Origin: Arthrobacter sp. ATA002
Lineage (GTDB): Bacteria > Actinomycetota > Actinomycetes > Actinomycetales > Micrococcaceae
DNA: 64,000 nt
Direction of reading: 5' to 3'
NCBI RefSeq assembly: GCF_026898095.1
Contig: NZ_CP114015.1
Location: forward strand, 1,860,001-1,924,000
Each line of letters opens with the position of its first letter. Position 1 is the stretch's first letter. The notes under the pieces were generated by a model that was given only the letters and a program-made list of their open reading frames with translations, was not told the DNA's origin and made no database searches. The translations under genes and the position numbers were made by a program. Shown here piece by piece: positions 18,228-27,215 of this stretch.

Positions 18228-19885
18228 GTGAAGAGCCACCTTGACCGCTATAAGCAGATGGCGGAAATCCTGTACCGCAACGGACTGGGGTACCTGGTTG
18301 CAGCTTCGGGCCTGGAAGCGCGGATTCCTTTCCGGCGCAAGGCCCAGCCCGGGGACCGGCCCGATCATGCCAGCAGCCCGGAATACCTGCGCAGGGCCCT
18401 GGAGGAACTGGGACCCACGTTCGTGAAATTGGGCCAGCTCCTCTCCACCCGGCAGGACCTGCTGCCGCCCCGGTACCAGCAGGAACTGGCCAAGCTGCAG
18501 GACAACGCCGAACAGGTGCCCTGGGAACAGATCCTTCCGGTCCTGCAGGGTGCGCTGGGGGAGCAGGTGCTGGAGCGCTTCAGCAGCTTCGACACCACGC
18601 CCTCGCCAGCGCCTCCATCGGGCAGGTGTACGGGGCAAGGCTACCGGGCAACAACGACGTCGTGGTGAAAATCCGACGGCCGGGGATTGACGAGGAAGTC
18701 AACGAGGATCTGGATATCCTGCAGGGCCTGGCCGGATACGCCGGCAAACACTGGGAAGCGGCCCGTGACTATGACGTTCCGGGCTTGATGGACGAGTTCG
18801 CCGAAACGCTGCGCTCGGAACTGGACTACGCGCAGGAGGCACGCAACACGCGAAGATTCGCGGTGAACTTCGAGGACAACCCCGCCGTGCAGATTCCCGT
18901 TGTCTTCGATTCCCTCAGCACCGCAACGGTCCTGACCCAGCAGCGGCTGTACGGGATGAAGGTCACTGACACCGCGGCCCTGGACGGCGCCGGGATTGAC
19001 CGCAAGGCGCTCGCGGTCACGGCGGCCGACGCCGAAATGAAGATGGTCTTCGACGACGGGTTCTTCCACGCCGATCCGCATCCGGGGAACATCTTCGTGG
19101 AGCGCAGCGGCCGGATCGGACTGATCGATTTCGGCATGGTGGGGGAGATTGACGACAAATTCCGGACCCAGCTCTCGGCACTGTTCGTTGCCGTCATCCG
19201 CAAGGACCCGGACCGGATGGCCTCGGCCCTGATCCGGATGTGCACCAGGACCCGCAGGATTGACCGCTTCCGGCTGCGGCTTGACCTGCAGCAGCTCATC
19301 CGGCTCTACGACGGACGGACCCTGGGGAACGCCCCGGTGGGCCGAATCATCAATGCGGCCATGGGCATCATCCGCAGCCATCACCTGCAGCTGCCGCGGC
19401 AGATGGCCCTGCTGCTGCGGATGCTGATCATGACCGAAGGCATGGGCGAAGTGCTGGACCCGGATTTCAGCATGGGCAACACGCTTGCGCCCTACGCCCG
19501 CCGGATGGCGGCCCAGCAGCTGAATCCGGTGGCCTTCGCCCGGCGGCTGGGCCAGGCCGGAGCCGAAACGCTTGAACTGGGCACCGAGCTTCCGGACCAG
19601 CTGCGGCGGCTGCTGAACACCCTCGATTTTGAGGGGCTGGAAGTGCACCTGCGGGCCGAGGAGCTGTCCCCCCTGGTGGAGCGGCTGGAACGTGTGGGCA
19701 ACCGGGTGGTAGCGGCACTCTTCGCGGCGGCCTTCATTCGCGGCGTCGGCGAGCTCGCCATGGGCGACGCCGACCGGTGGAAGGGCTGGCAGGCTCCGCT
19801 CATGACCGCCGGCCTTGCCTCGACCGGCGCCCTGGGCGGGTATCTGGCCTGGAGTGCGCGCAAACAGCGCGTCAGGAACTACTGA
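18228..19885 (+). pseudogene. AarF/ABC1/UbiB-family kinase-like protein, frameshifted
   Basis: ABC1-family atypical kinase. Conserved parts are LGPTFVKLGQLLSTRQDLLPPRYQQELAKLQD (given by its ends LGPTFVKLGQ and ELAKLQD), ASIGQVYGA, VVVKIRRPGI, DDGFFHADPHPGNIFV and LIDFGMVGE, all typical of UbiB/AarF proteins involved in quinone or lipid metabolism. The C-terminus has a hydrophobic helix. The C run at 18600-18602 is one base short; repaired, the text reads DTTPLASASIGQVYG and the protein is 552 residues. GTG at 18228 fits homolog starts (VKSHLDRYKQMAEIL) and has GGGAG upstream; ATG at 18198 is an alternative. Confidence 0.87.
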
Positions 19886-19979
19886 TGGGCCTCGCGCTCG
19901 CCGGGCTGACCGTCCTCGTGACCGGCGGCACCCGAAAACCCGGGCCGCTGGCGCCGAACCGCCGCGGACCCGGATTTTG

Positions 19980-20928
19980 TTACTGAGCGAAATCGGTTGA
20001 GTTGTAGATGTTCAGGTTCAGCGCCGCGGCCACCTGCGCCACGGCATTCTGCGCCCGGACACTGTTGCCCGCCGGATCCAGCGGAGGAGAAAAGGCGGCG
20101 ATGGCCAGGGTCCCGGGCATGATGGCCAGGACCCCGCCGCCCACTCCGCTCTTGGCCGGCAGGCCCACCCGGTAGGCCCAGTCACCCGACGTGGTGTACA
20201 TGCCTTCCATCGTCATCTCCGCGAGGATCGGCGGAACCAGCGACGCGTCGAACACCTGCTTCCCGGAGACCGGATTGCGCCCCGCGCGGCCACAGTGGCG
20301 CCCATGGTCGCCAGATCGATGGTGGTAACCAGAGTTGAACACTGCCGGGTATACACCTCGCAGGCCTCCATGGGATCCGAGTACATTGTTCCGCCGGAGT
20401 ACAGCAGCCAGGCAATGGCACGGTTATGGAAGTTGGTGGACTGCTCGGAGTCATTCACGGCATCGCTGATGCGGATCTCCCGGCCGGCAAAAGCACTCTG
20501 CATGGCCAGAATTTTTTCCAGCGCTCATCCGGTGAATCGGCCGGAATGAGCGAGACTGTGGACATGGCGCCGGCGTTCACCAGCGGCGAGACGGGTTTGT
20601 CCCCGTGCAGGGCTACCGCAATGACCGAGTTGAACGGTTCGCCGGTCGGATCGGCACCCACCTTGTCGTGGAACCCGGGCAGGCCCACGCTTTGCATGGC
20701 CAGGGTCATGGAGAACACCTTGGAAATGGATTCCAGGGCAAACTCGAACCGGGCATCCCCGGCTTCGAACACCTCACCGTCAGCCGTGACTACGCAAACA
20801 CCGAACAATGCCGGATCCACGGACGCAAGATACGGAATATAGCTGGCATTCGTGCCGCCGAAGTCATTGACGTGGTCAGCGTGGGCTGTTCGAACCGCCT
20901 GGGCGATAGTTGCTTTATCGGGCATCAT
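19980..20928 (-). pseudogene. glsA: Glutaminase A, two frameshifts
   Basis: Serine-dependent glutaminase that converts glutamine to glutamate and ammonia. The beta-lactamase-like fold shows the catalytic SISK motif (ALESISKVF), PTGEPFNSVIA, NAGAMSTVSL, the NRAIAWLL region and the C-terminal [13 protein letters not shown]. Two single-base losses break it, at 20512-20519 and in the C run 20280-20283; with both repaired it is 316 residues. Its first ATG overlaps the stop of the gadC-like gene. Position after glutamate decarboxylase and the antiporter indicates that it supplies glutamate and ammonia for acid resistance, as proposed for the E. coli YbaS and Lactobacillus reuteri gls-gad systems. 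Confidence 0.88.
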
Positions 20929-22658
20929 AGCGCTGCGCTCCCGCCTACTGCGGGCCGCGGCCGCACAGTTCGTTGATCGGTATCGGCCGGTTGCGGTTTG
21001 GTGCCCGCTGCGGAGTCGCCCTCCGCGGGTGCTCCGGAGCCGGCTGCTCCGGAGGCCAGTGCCTGCTCGGTGAGGACCGCGGTCGGCACGGAGGACTGCG
21101 TCGGGACTCCCGGATGGCTGTGCTCCAGCTGCCAGGTAAAGGGCACGAAAGTACTTGCCGGGTCCCGCCAGTGCGGTTTGCGCACCGCGTAAATCACCAG
21201 GGGAAGGACGAAGAACACTGCAGCGCCGCCCACCAGGATGCCGACATAGAGTACGGGCGACCCGACGGCAATCTGCCCCGGCGGTATGAAGCTGAAGGCG
21301 AAGGCCATCAGTGAACCGAGGAATCCGACGCCGCCCACGATCCACATGCCCGCTTCCCCGCCGGGAACCCGGTACGGCCGGGGGCGGTTGGGCTGGGGAG
21401 TACCGCAGGTAGATGGCGCCGGCGAACATCAGCATGTACATGATCAGGTACAGGATCACGGTGAGCTGGCTCAGGATCTGGTAGGCAGCCTGCACCGACG
21501 GCAGCACGACGTACACCAGGCCCAGAGCCGTCACCACGAACGCCTGGAAGAACATGATGTGGGTGCCCATGCCGTGTTTGTTGGTGTGCTGCCAGAAGCG
21601 GGGCAGATACCCTGCCTTGGCGACCGCCAGCAAACCGGAGGACGGCCCGGCAACCCAGGTGACGACGCCGGCCAGGACACCGATCAGCAGCATCGCCGCA
21701 ATGATGGGCCCGGCCCAGCCGATCCCGGCCCAGGCGAACATATCATTGTAGGAGGTCAGCAGCGACTGGGTGAGATTGATGTCGGCCTGCGGCACCACAA
21801 AGGCGATGGCGAGCGTCCCCAGGACAAAGATCACCACCGTGCCCAGCGCCGCAATCAGCACGGCAATCGGATAGTCGCGGGTGGGGTTCTTAACCTCCTT
21901 CACATGAATGGCGTTCATCTCCATGCCGGCATAGAACAGGAAAATGCTCGCCGCCAGCACCACATTCGAGAAGTTGGTGAAGTCGGGAATGACCTCGCCC
22001 CAGCCCATCTGGATCTGCGGGGTGTTTCCGGCAAAATAATAGGAAAAGCCCAGCACGATCAGGACGGCGGCGGGAATGATGGTGCCGATGATGCCGCCCC
22101 ACTGGGCGACCTTGGAGAAGGCGCCCGCGCCCCGGAAGGCAATGAAGGTGGCCAGCCAGTAAACAACCAGCACCACCGCCAGGACAAAGGCTTTATTGCC
22201 GGAGAGCTGGGCGTCAAGGTTCTGGTTGGTCCCGGTGTATGCCAGCGACACCGCTCCGAAGGTGAGCACTGTGGGGAACCAGATGCTGACCTCGATAAAG
22301 AGCATGAACATGGCAACAAACGCCCAGCGCGGACCAAATGCTTCCCCACCCATCGGAAGACGCCGCCCTGCTCCGGCCAGCCGGTGGCGAGTTCAGCGGC
22401 GACCAGGGACACCGGAACGAGGAAGACAAGTGCCGCGAACACGTAGTAGAAAATGGAGCTGAGGCCGTATTCCGCCTCGGCCGGCAGGCCGCGGAGGCTT
22501 ACCACGGCGACAATGTTCATGACGGCGAGGGCGCCGATGGTGATTTTGGCGGTCTGCCGTGCCTTGGCCTGCGCCTGATCCGGGGAACCGGGGGTGGACG
22601 AACCCGACGACGGCGAACCTGCCGAGGATGACCCGGTTGATGCAGTGGAATCACTCAT
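20925..22658 (-). pseudogene. gadC: GadC-like glutamate:GABA antiporter (APC family), two frameshifts
   Basis: Amino-acid antiporter of the APC superfamily with about twelve membrane helices. The N-terminus is a Ser/Gly/Pro-rich tail followed by KITIGALAVMNIVAVVSLRG and LPAEAEYG, the GadC-type TM1 region. LATGWPEQGGVFRWVG and the C-terminal PNRPRPYRVPGG are also typical. A hydrophilic tail of about 80 residues follows the last helix; in E. coli GadC a tail in this place closes the channel at neutral pH. One base is missing in the C run 22344-22347, and one appears extra (or two missing) in the G run 21395-21398; the corrected length is 577 residues. Start ATG has AGGAGG eight bases upstream. 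It follows gadB by 18 bases. Confidence 0.87.
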
Positions 22659-22676
22659 CCCACTCACCTCCTAAAA

Positions 22677-24062
22677 CTAGTGGTGGAAACCTGGATGTGC
22701 GGCCTCCTGCGGCATCGGCGATTCAAGCCGGTCGAGGTAATTGGTTTCCGTCCGGATGTCATTCAGAAGACTGTCGGCCAGGTCCATGCTGAGTCCGTTG
22801 CGCACCACGATCCGCTCGACGGTCAGGGCCTCAAGGTTGGCCGGCATCGGATACGCGGGCACCAGCCAGCCCTTGGTCCGCAGGCGCTCGGCCAAGTCGT
22901 ACAGGCTCCACTTGTCGGTGTGGCCCTCCTTCAGCCGCCAGGCGAACACTGGAATGTCCGACCCGTCGTTCCACAGCTCGAAGGCCCCCATTTCGGTGAT
23001 CCCCGAGGACAGGTACAGTGCAACGTCCTGGCACGCCTGCTGGATTTTCGTGTAACCGGCGCGTCCCAGCCGCAGGAACAAATAGAACTGCAGCACCACC
23101 TGGGCACCCGGGCGGGAAAAGTTCAGCGCGAAGGTGGGCATGTCGCCGCCGAGGTAACTGACGTAGAAGATCAGGTCTTCGGGCAGCCACCGGCGCTCGC
23201 GCCACACCACCCAGCCCAGGCCGGGGTAGACCAGGCCGTACTTGTGCCCGGAGGTGCTGATGGAGTGGACCCGGGGAATCTTGAAGTCCCACTCCAGGTC
23301 CGGCTGGATAAAGGGGGCGATCATGGCACCCGATGCCCCGTCCACGTGAATGGCAATATCAAGGCCGGTCGATGCCTGGATCTCGTCCAGTTTCGCGGCG
23401 ATCTGCTTCACCGGCTCATACATCCCGGTGTAGGTCACGCCCATGATGGCAACCACGCCGATCGTGTTTTCGTCGACGTACTTTTCCAGCTCGAAGCCGT
23501 CCAGGCACTTGTGCTCCTCGCTGATCGGCACCATCCGGGCCTCCACATCGAAATAGTTGCAGAACTTCTCCCAGCAGACCTGGACGGCCGAGCTCATAAC
23601 CAGGTTGGGTTTGTCGGTGGGCTTGCCGTCCGCGCGGCGCGAATGCTGCCACAGGCGCTTCAGGGCAAGGCCGCCCAGCATGCAGGCCTCGGACGAGCCG
23701 ACGGTTGAGGTGCCGATGGTGCCGCCGGGGTCGGGGGAGTGCCACAGATCAGCAAGGATCTTCCAGCAGTTCTGCTCAATCTGGGCAGTCTGCGGATACT
23801 CGTCCTTGTCGATCATGTTCTTGTCGTACGTCTCCGCGTACAGCTTGTTGGCATGGTCGTCCATCCAGGTGCTGACGAAGGTGGCCAGGTTCAGACGGGC
23901 GTTTCCATCCAGCATGGTCTCGTCGTGGACAATTTGATACGCCGTCTCCGGCAGCATCTCGCCGTCTGCAAGCTTGGTCTTGGAAGCGACAGTATCCTCA
24001 CCGGGACGGGCGAAGAGTGGATTGACGCTCAATGAGTCTTTATCGCGTTCCTGCGGCATCAT
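22677..24062 (-). CDS. gadB: Glutamate decarboxylase
   Basis: PLP-dependent decarboxylase of 461 residues that turns glutamate into GABA and CO2, consuming a proton. Family marks are GTSTVGSSEACMLGGLALK, the PLP-contacting Asp in AIHVDGASG, and the Schiff-base lysine in ISTSGHKYGLVYPG. The N-terminus (SVNPLFARPGE) and the His-rich end (HPGFHH) resemble E. coli GadA/B, where the N-terminal segment and a C-terminal His take part in pH-controlled opening of the active site. Two adjacent ATGs are possible, 24062 and 24059. It is the first gene of the gadB-gadC-glsA operon, and its upstream region carries two near-identical 19-bp repeats. Confidence 0.95.
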   Translation of the reverse strand: MMPQERDKDSLSVNPLFARPGEDTVASKTKLADGEMLPETAYQIVHDETMLDGNARLNLATFVSTWMDDHANKLYAETYDKNMIDKDEYPQTAQIEQNCWKILADLWHSPDPGGTIGTSTVGSSEACMLGGLALKRLWQHSRRADGKPTDKPNLVMSSAVQVCWEKFCNYFDVEARMVPISEEHKCLDGFELEKYVDENTIGVVAIMGVTYTGMYEPVKQIAAKLDEIQASTGLDIAIHVDGASGAMIAPFIQPDLEWDFKIPRVHSISTSGHKYGLVYPGLGWVVWRERRWLPEDLIFYVSYLGGDMPTFALNFSRPGAQVVLQFYLFLRLGRAGYTKIQQACQDVALYLSSGITEMGAFELWNDGSDIPVFAWRLKEGHTDKWSLYDLAERLRTKGWLVPAYPMPANLEALTVERIVVRNGLSMDLADSLLNDIRTETNYLDRLESPMPQEAAHPGFHH

Positions 24063-24077
24063 CTGGACCTTTCAGTT

Positions 24078-24118
24078 GGGTGTGAACCGCACCGGATAAG
24101 GGTGTGAACTGCACCGGA
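24078..24118 (-). repeat. Two 19-bp direct repeats in the gadB leader
   Basis: GGGTGTGAACCGCACCGGA at 24078-24096 recurs at 24100-24118 with a single C/T difference. The start-to-start distance is 22 bp, about two helical turns, so both copies face the same side of the DNA. They begin about 16 bases upstream of the gadB start. Spacing and position suggest a tandem operator or a repeated leader element for the acid-resistance operon; no regulator is identified. Confidence 0.7.
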
Positions 24119-24303
24119 CCGGTGGGATCGTCGGTCATGAATCCCCATGAGGCTGCGCGCACCAAAAACTCTACGCGGGGCCAAAAACCGTCGCTAGGCT
24201 GCGGACCCGTGATGGCCCGGAGGGTCCTACATAGGTCCCGGTTCGGGTTCCGGGCCGCCGGATGGGGCGTGGACCGTTGAGGCAGGATGGGCGCGCGCGT
24301 ACT

Positions 24304-24388
24304 GTGAAACGACCGCATACGTGAAACGGCTAAACACGTGAGACGGCTAAATACGTGAAGCGGCGAAAGACGCGAAACCACACAGGGC
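24304..24388 (+). repeat. 17-bp degenerate tandem repeat upstream of hsp20
   Basis: Four consecutive 17-base units start at 24304, 24321, 24338 and 24355, with a decayed fifth at 24372. The consensus is close to GTGAAACGGCTAAACAC; each unit begins GTGAAA, GTGAGA or GTGAAG and ends in AC. The array stops 20 bases before the hsp20 start. It is not a HAIR box (HspR) or CIRCE element, and has no spacers, so it is not CRISPR. Role unknown: repeated operator, or a minisatellite in the leader. Confidence 0.75.
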
Positions 24389-24408
24389 ACATCTGCAGGA
24401 GGCACCCC

Positions 24409-24819
24409 ATGGCGGGACTGGCGCGGCGTGATCGGTTCGAACTGCCCGAACCTGTACGCAAATTCTTTGAAGGTGACTGGGAGGTTCCGGCGTTTCCGGT
24501 CGAGGAGTACCGGGACGGCGCCACCATGGTGGTGAAGGCCGAGCTGCCCAACATCGATCCGGACAAGGATCTGGAAGTTTCCGTGAGCGACGGCATCCTG
24601 CACATCAAGGGCGAGCGCCGCGAGGGCAGCGAGCACAAGGACAAGAACGGCTACCGCAGCGAGTTCCGCTACGGATCCTTCACCCGCGACATTCCGCTGC
24701 CGGCCGGTTCAAGCCAGGACAACGTCACCGCGTCCTACAACGACGGCGTGCTCGAGGTCCGGGTTCCGGTGCCTGAGGTGGGGCCTTCGTCCACGAAGGT
24801 GCCCATTTCCAGGGGCTAG
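24409..24819 (+). CDS. Hsp20/alpha-crystallin family small heat-shock protein
   Basis: A 136-residue holdase chaperone that keeps unfolding proteins soluble. The alpha-crystallin domain spans about residues 35-130 with VVKAELPNIDPDKDLEVSVS, LHIKGERRE, and the closing G-V-L-E-V-R-V pattern in YNDGVLEVRVPVP. ATG at 24409 has AGGAGG six bases upstream. It is divergent from the gadB operon and preceded by the 17-bp repeat array; both products are stress proteins, so the intergenic region may answer acid or envelope stress in both directions, which is inference. Confidence 0.93.
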   Translation: MAGLARRDRFELPEPVRKFFEGDWEVPAFPVEEYRDGATMVVKAELPNIDPDKDLEVSVSDGILHIKGERREGSEHKDKNGYRSEFRYGSFTRDIPLPAGSSQDNVTASYNDGVLEVRVPVPEVGPSSTKVPISRG

Positions 24820-24886
24820 CCGCCGACACCGGGGATGACGGCCGCGGATTCCAACGCCGAGGAAAATGCTGCGGCAAGGAGGTTCC

Positions 24887-26956
24887 ATGAGCGGCCATGC
24901 CCCCACTGCCCCCGGCAACGGAACCGGCGGTTCCGCCGCCGGGGCACAACCCCGCAAGTACCCCGACTGGGTCATCATCACCACCCTGGCCAGCGGCGGC
25001 GTCGTCGTCTCCCTGGAGAAAACGGCCGTCGTCGTCTCCCTGGAGAAAACGGCCGTGGTTCCGCTGCTGCCGGAGTATCCCGGGATCTTTGGGGTCACCA
25101 GCGATGACGTGTCATGGATGGTGACGGTTACGCTGCTGAGCGCAGCCGTGGCGACGCCGATCGTATCCCGGCTTGCCGACATGTTCGGCAAACGGCGCAT
25201 GCTGCTGGTGGCGATGACCCTGATGGTGGTGGGGGCCTTTACCGCGTCGATTGGAGGCACCTTCCTGTGGGCGCTGGTGGGGCGTGCGCTGCAGGGTTTT
25301 GCCGGAGCGGTCATTCCGGTGGGCATCAGCATCCTGCGGGACACCCTGCCGCAGCGGAAGATCGCCGGTGCCGTTTCCCTGATGAGCGCCAGTTTTGGCA
25401 TCGGAAGCGCCCTGGGCCTGCCCCTGGCGGGCCTGATCTATGACCGGCTGGGCTGGCGGGCGACCTTCTGGGTGGTCGGGATTATTGCCGCTGTGCTGAT
25501 TGTCGCCGTCATCGTGTTCGTTCCCGAATCCAGGGTCCGCACGCCGGGACGCTTCGACTACGAAGGCGCCCTGGTCCTTTCGGCCGCCATGACCGCCCTC
25601 CTCCTGGCCATCAGCAAGGGCGGAGTATGGGGCTGGACCAGCGACCCAATCCTTGGTCTCTTTGCCGCCGCCGTCGTTCTCCTCGCCGTATGGTTTCCGC
25701 TGGAGCTGCGCAAGGGACAGCCCCTGGTGGACCTGCGAACCTCGGCGCGACGCCCGGTGCTCCTGACCAACGCCGCCACCGTCCTGGTGGGGTTTTCCAT
25801 GTACGCGAACATGCTGGTCACCACCCAGCAGCTGCAGCTGTCCAAGGAATCCGGGTACGGCTTCGGCCTGAGCGTCGTGGTCGCCGGTCTAACCATGATC
25901 CCCGCCGGCCTGGCCATGGTTGCGGCGGCGCCGCTCTCGGCGCACATCACCAATTCCTTCGGCGCGAAGACCACCATGGTGGTGGGCTGCGCAGTGATGG
26001 CCGGCGGCTACTTCTCGCGGGTCCTGCTGGTCCACACGGTCACCGGCATCATCATCGGCGCCGTCATCGTGTCCATCGGCACCGCCATTGCCATGGCAGC
26101 GATGCCAACGCTCATTATGAGCAACGTTCCCCTCACCGACACCGCCGCTGCGAACGGCGTCAACACGCTGCTGCGCTCGGTGGGCACATCCACGTGCAGC
26201 GCTGCCGTGGCGAGCATCCTGGCCTCGATTACGGTCACGGTCGGGGGAGAGACGTTCCCCGGGGTGGACGCCTTCCGCGCGATATTCTCCCTGGCCTGTT
26301 TCGCTGCCCTGGCCGCGACCGGAATCTCCTTCCTTATTCCCCGTGCCCCGCGCCGGGAAGCCACCCACCCGGCGCTGCACGCCAAGCCCGGGGAGCGCCA
26401 GCCTTCCCCGGCAGACGCCAGGCACGAGATCATGGTCACCGGGACCATGCTGGCCGGAGACGGGGAAACACCCGTTCCGGGAGGCGTCATCACGGTGCTG
26501 GACCGCGCCGGCGAGCCGGTGGACTGGGACCGGGCCGACGACGCCGGGCACTACGCCGTCGTACTTCCCGGAGACGGCCGCTACGTGCTGGTCGCGACCC
26601 AGCACCAATGGCGTCCGGTGTCCGAGGCGCTCGCCTTTCCAGGGGTTCCTGCCAGCCACGACATCCGCTTCCGCGACCGGCTGACCCTGACCGGTCAGGT
26701 CACCCACAGCGGGCGTCCGGTGTCCGGCGCCGTAGTGATCCTTGTCCAGCCGGCGGGGGAGAACCACGGATCCGCGCGGTCGGACAGCCGTGGGTACTAC
26801 GAACTGCCGCTGCCGCGTCCGGGAACCTACATCCTCACCGTCGTGGAGCCCGACGGCGCAACCACCCACACCCGGCGGGTCACCCTGCCGGCGCCCAACA
26901 CGGTGATAGACGTGGAACTGGGCGGAGAACCGCCCACAACGGGTTTGCGGATCTAG
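24887..26956 (+). CDS. MFS drug-type transporter with C-terminal CarboxypepD_reg-like domains
   Basis: A 689-residue fusion. Residues about 25-485 are an MFS transporter with roughly 14 helices of the DHA2 drug:proton type: WMVTVTLLSAAVATPIVSRL, RLADMFGKRRMLL motif A, and GRALQGFAGAVIPVGISILRD motif C-like. After a short linker come two beta-sandwich units similar to carboxypeptidase regulatory-like domains: VTGTMLAGDG to FRDRL and TGQVTHSGRPVSGAVV to the end (GYYELPLPRPGTYILTV). A start at ATG 24887 follows AAGGAGG. An exact 27-bp duplication in the first helix adds nine residues. Export of a lipophilic compound is likely; the soluble domains' role is unknown. Confidence 0.87.
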   Translation: MSGHAPTAPGNGTGGSAAGAQPRKYPDWVIITTLASGGVVVSLEKTAVVVSLEKTAVVPLLPEYPGIFGVTSDDVSWMVTVTLLSAAVATPIVSRLADMFGKRRMLLVAMTLMVVGAFTASIGGTFLWALVGRALQGFAGAVIPVGISILRDTLPQRKIAGAVSLMSASFGIGSALGLPLAGLIYDRLGWRATFWVVGIIAAVLIVAVIVFVPESRVRTPGRFDYEGALVLSAAMTALLLAISKGGVWGWTSDPILGLFAAAVVLLAVWFPLELRKGQPLVDLRTSARRPVLLTNAATVLVGFSMYANMLVTTQQLQLSKESGYGFGLSVVVAGLTMIPAGLAMVAAAPLSAHITNSFGAKTTMVVGCAVMAGGYFSRVLLVHTVTGIIIGAVIVSIGTAIAMAAMPTLIMSNVPLTDTAAANGVNTLLRSVGTSTCSAAVASILASITVTVGGETFPGVDAFRAIFSLACFAALAATGISFLIPRAPRREATHPALHAKPGERQPSPADARHEIMVTGTMLAGDGETPVPGGVITVLDRAGEPVDWDRADDAGHYAVVLPGDGRYVLVATQHQWRPVSEALAFPGVPASHDIRFRDRLTLTGQVTHSGRPVSGAVVILVQPAGENHGSARSDSRGYYELPLPRPGTYILTVVEPDGATTHTRRVTLPAPNTVIDVELGGEPPTTGLRI
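25001..25054 (+). repeat. Exact 27-bp tandem duplication inside the MFS gene
   Basis: Bases 25001-25027 are repeated without change at 25028-25054. The reading frame is kept, and the peptide VVVSLEKTA occurs twice in a row inside the first membrane helix. Related transporters have this segment once, so this is a recent duplication or an assembly artefact. Confidence 0.85.
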
Positions 26957-27215
26957 GACCGGGGCAGTTCGAGATGAACCGCGCACTCCCGCCGTTGGTG
27001 CCTGCTTGGTCCAGCGCATAGGATCAACCTGGCGTGCATGGGGTGCGGTCCCCGGGGGTCCGCCGGGCCGGCGCCTTCACGTCCCGGGCCGCCGTTTCCT
27101 ACACAACATTTCCAATAGACCCGAAGCTCACTGCGGTGCCACGGCCCTTGACGTCCGTGCGGGCTGCGGCGTGCCGACGGAACTCCTGTGTCTTTAAGTC
27201 CTTAAGTTAGGGTAT

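Noticed and set aside
19885..19983. 33-residue frame starting at the aarF stop
   Set aside because: Too short, no family or membrane pattern, and it ends at the convergent glutaminase stop.
24304..24388. CRISPR array
   Set aside because: Units of 17 bases follow each other without spacers and are degenerate; no cas genes nearby.
24062..24408. HspR (HAIR) or HrcA (CIRCE) operator before hsp20
   Set aside because: Neither CTTGAGT/ACTCAAG nor the CIRCE inverted repeat is present in this intergenic region.
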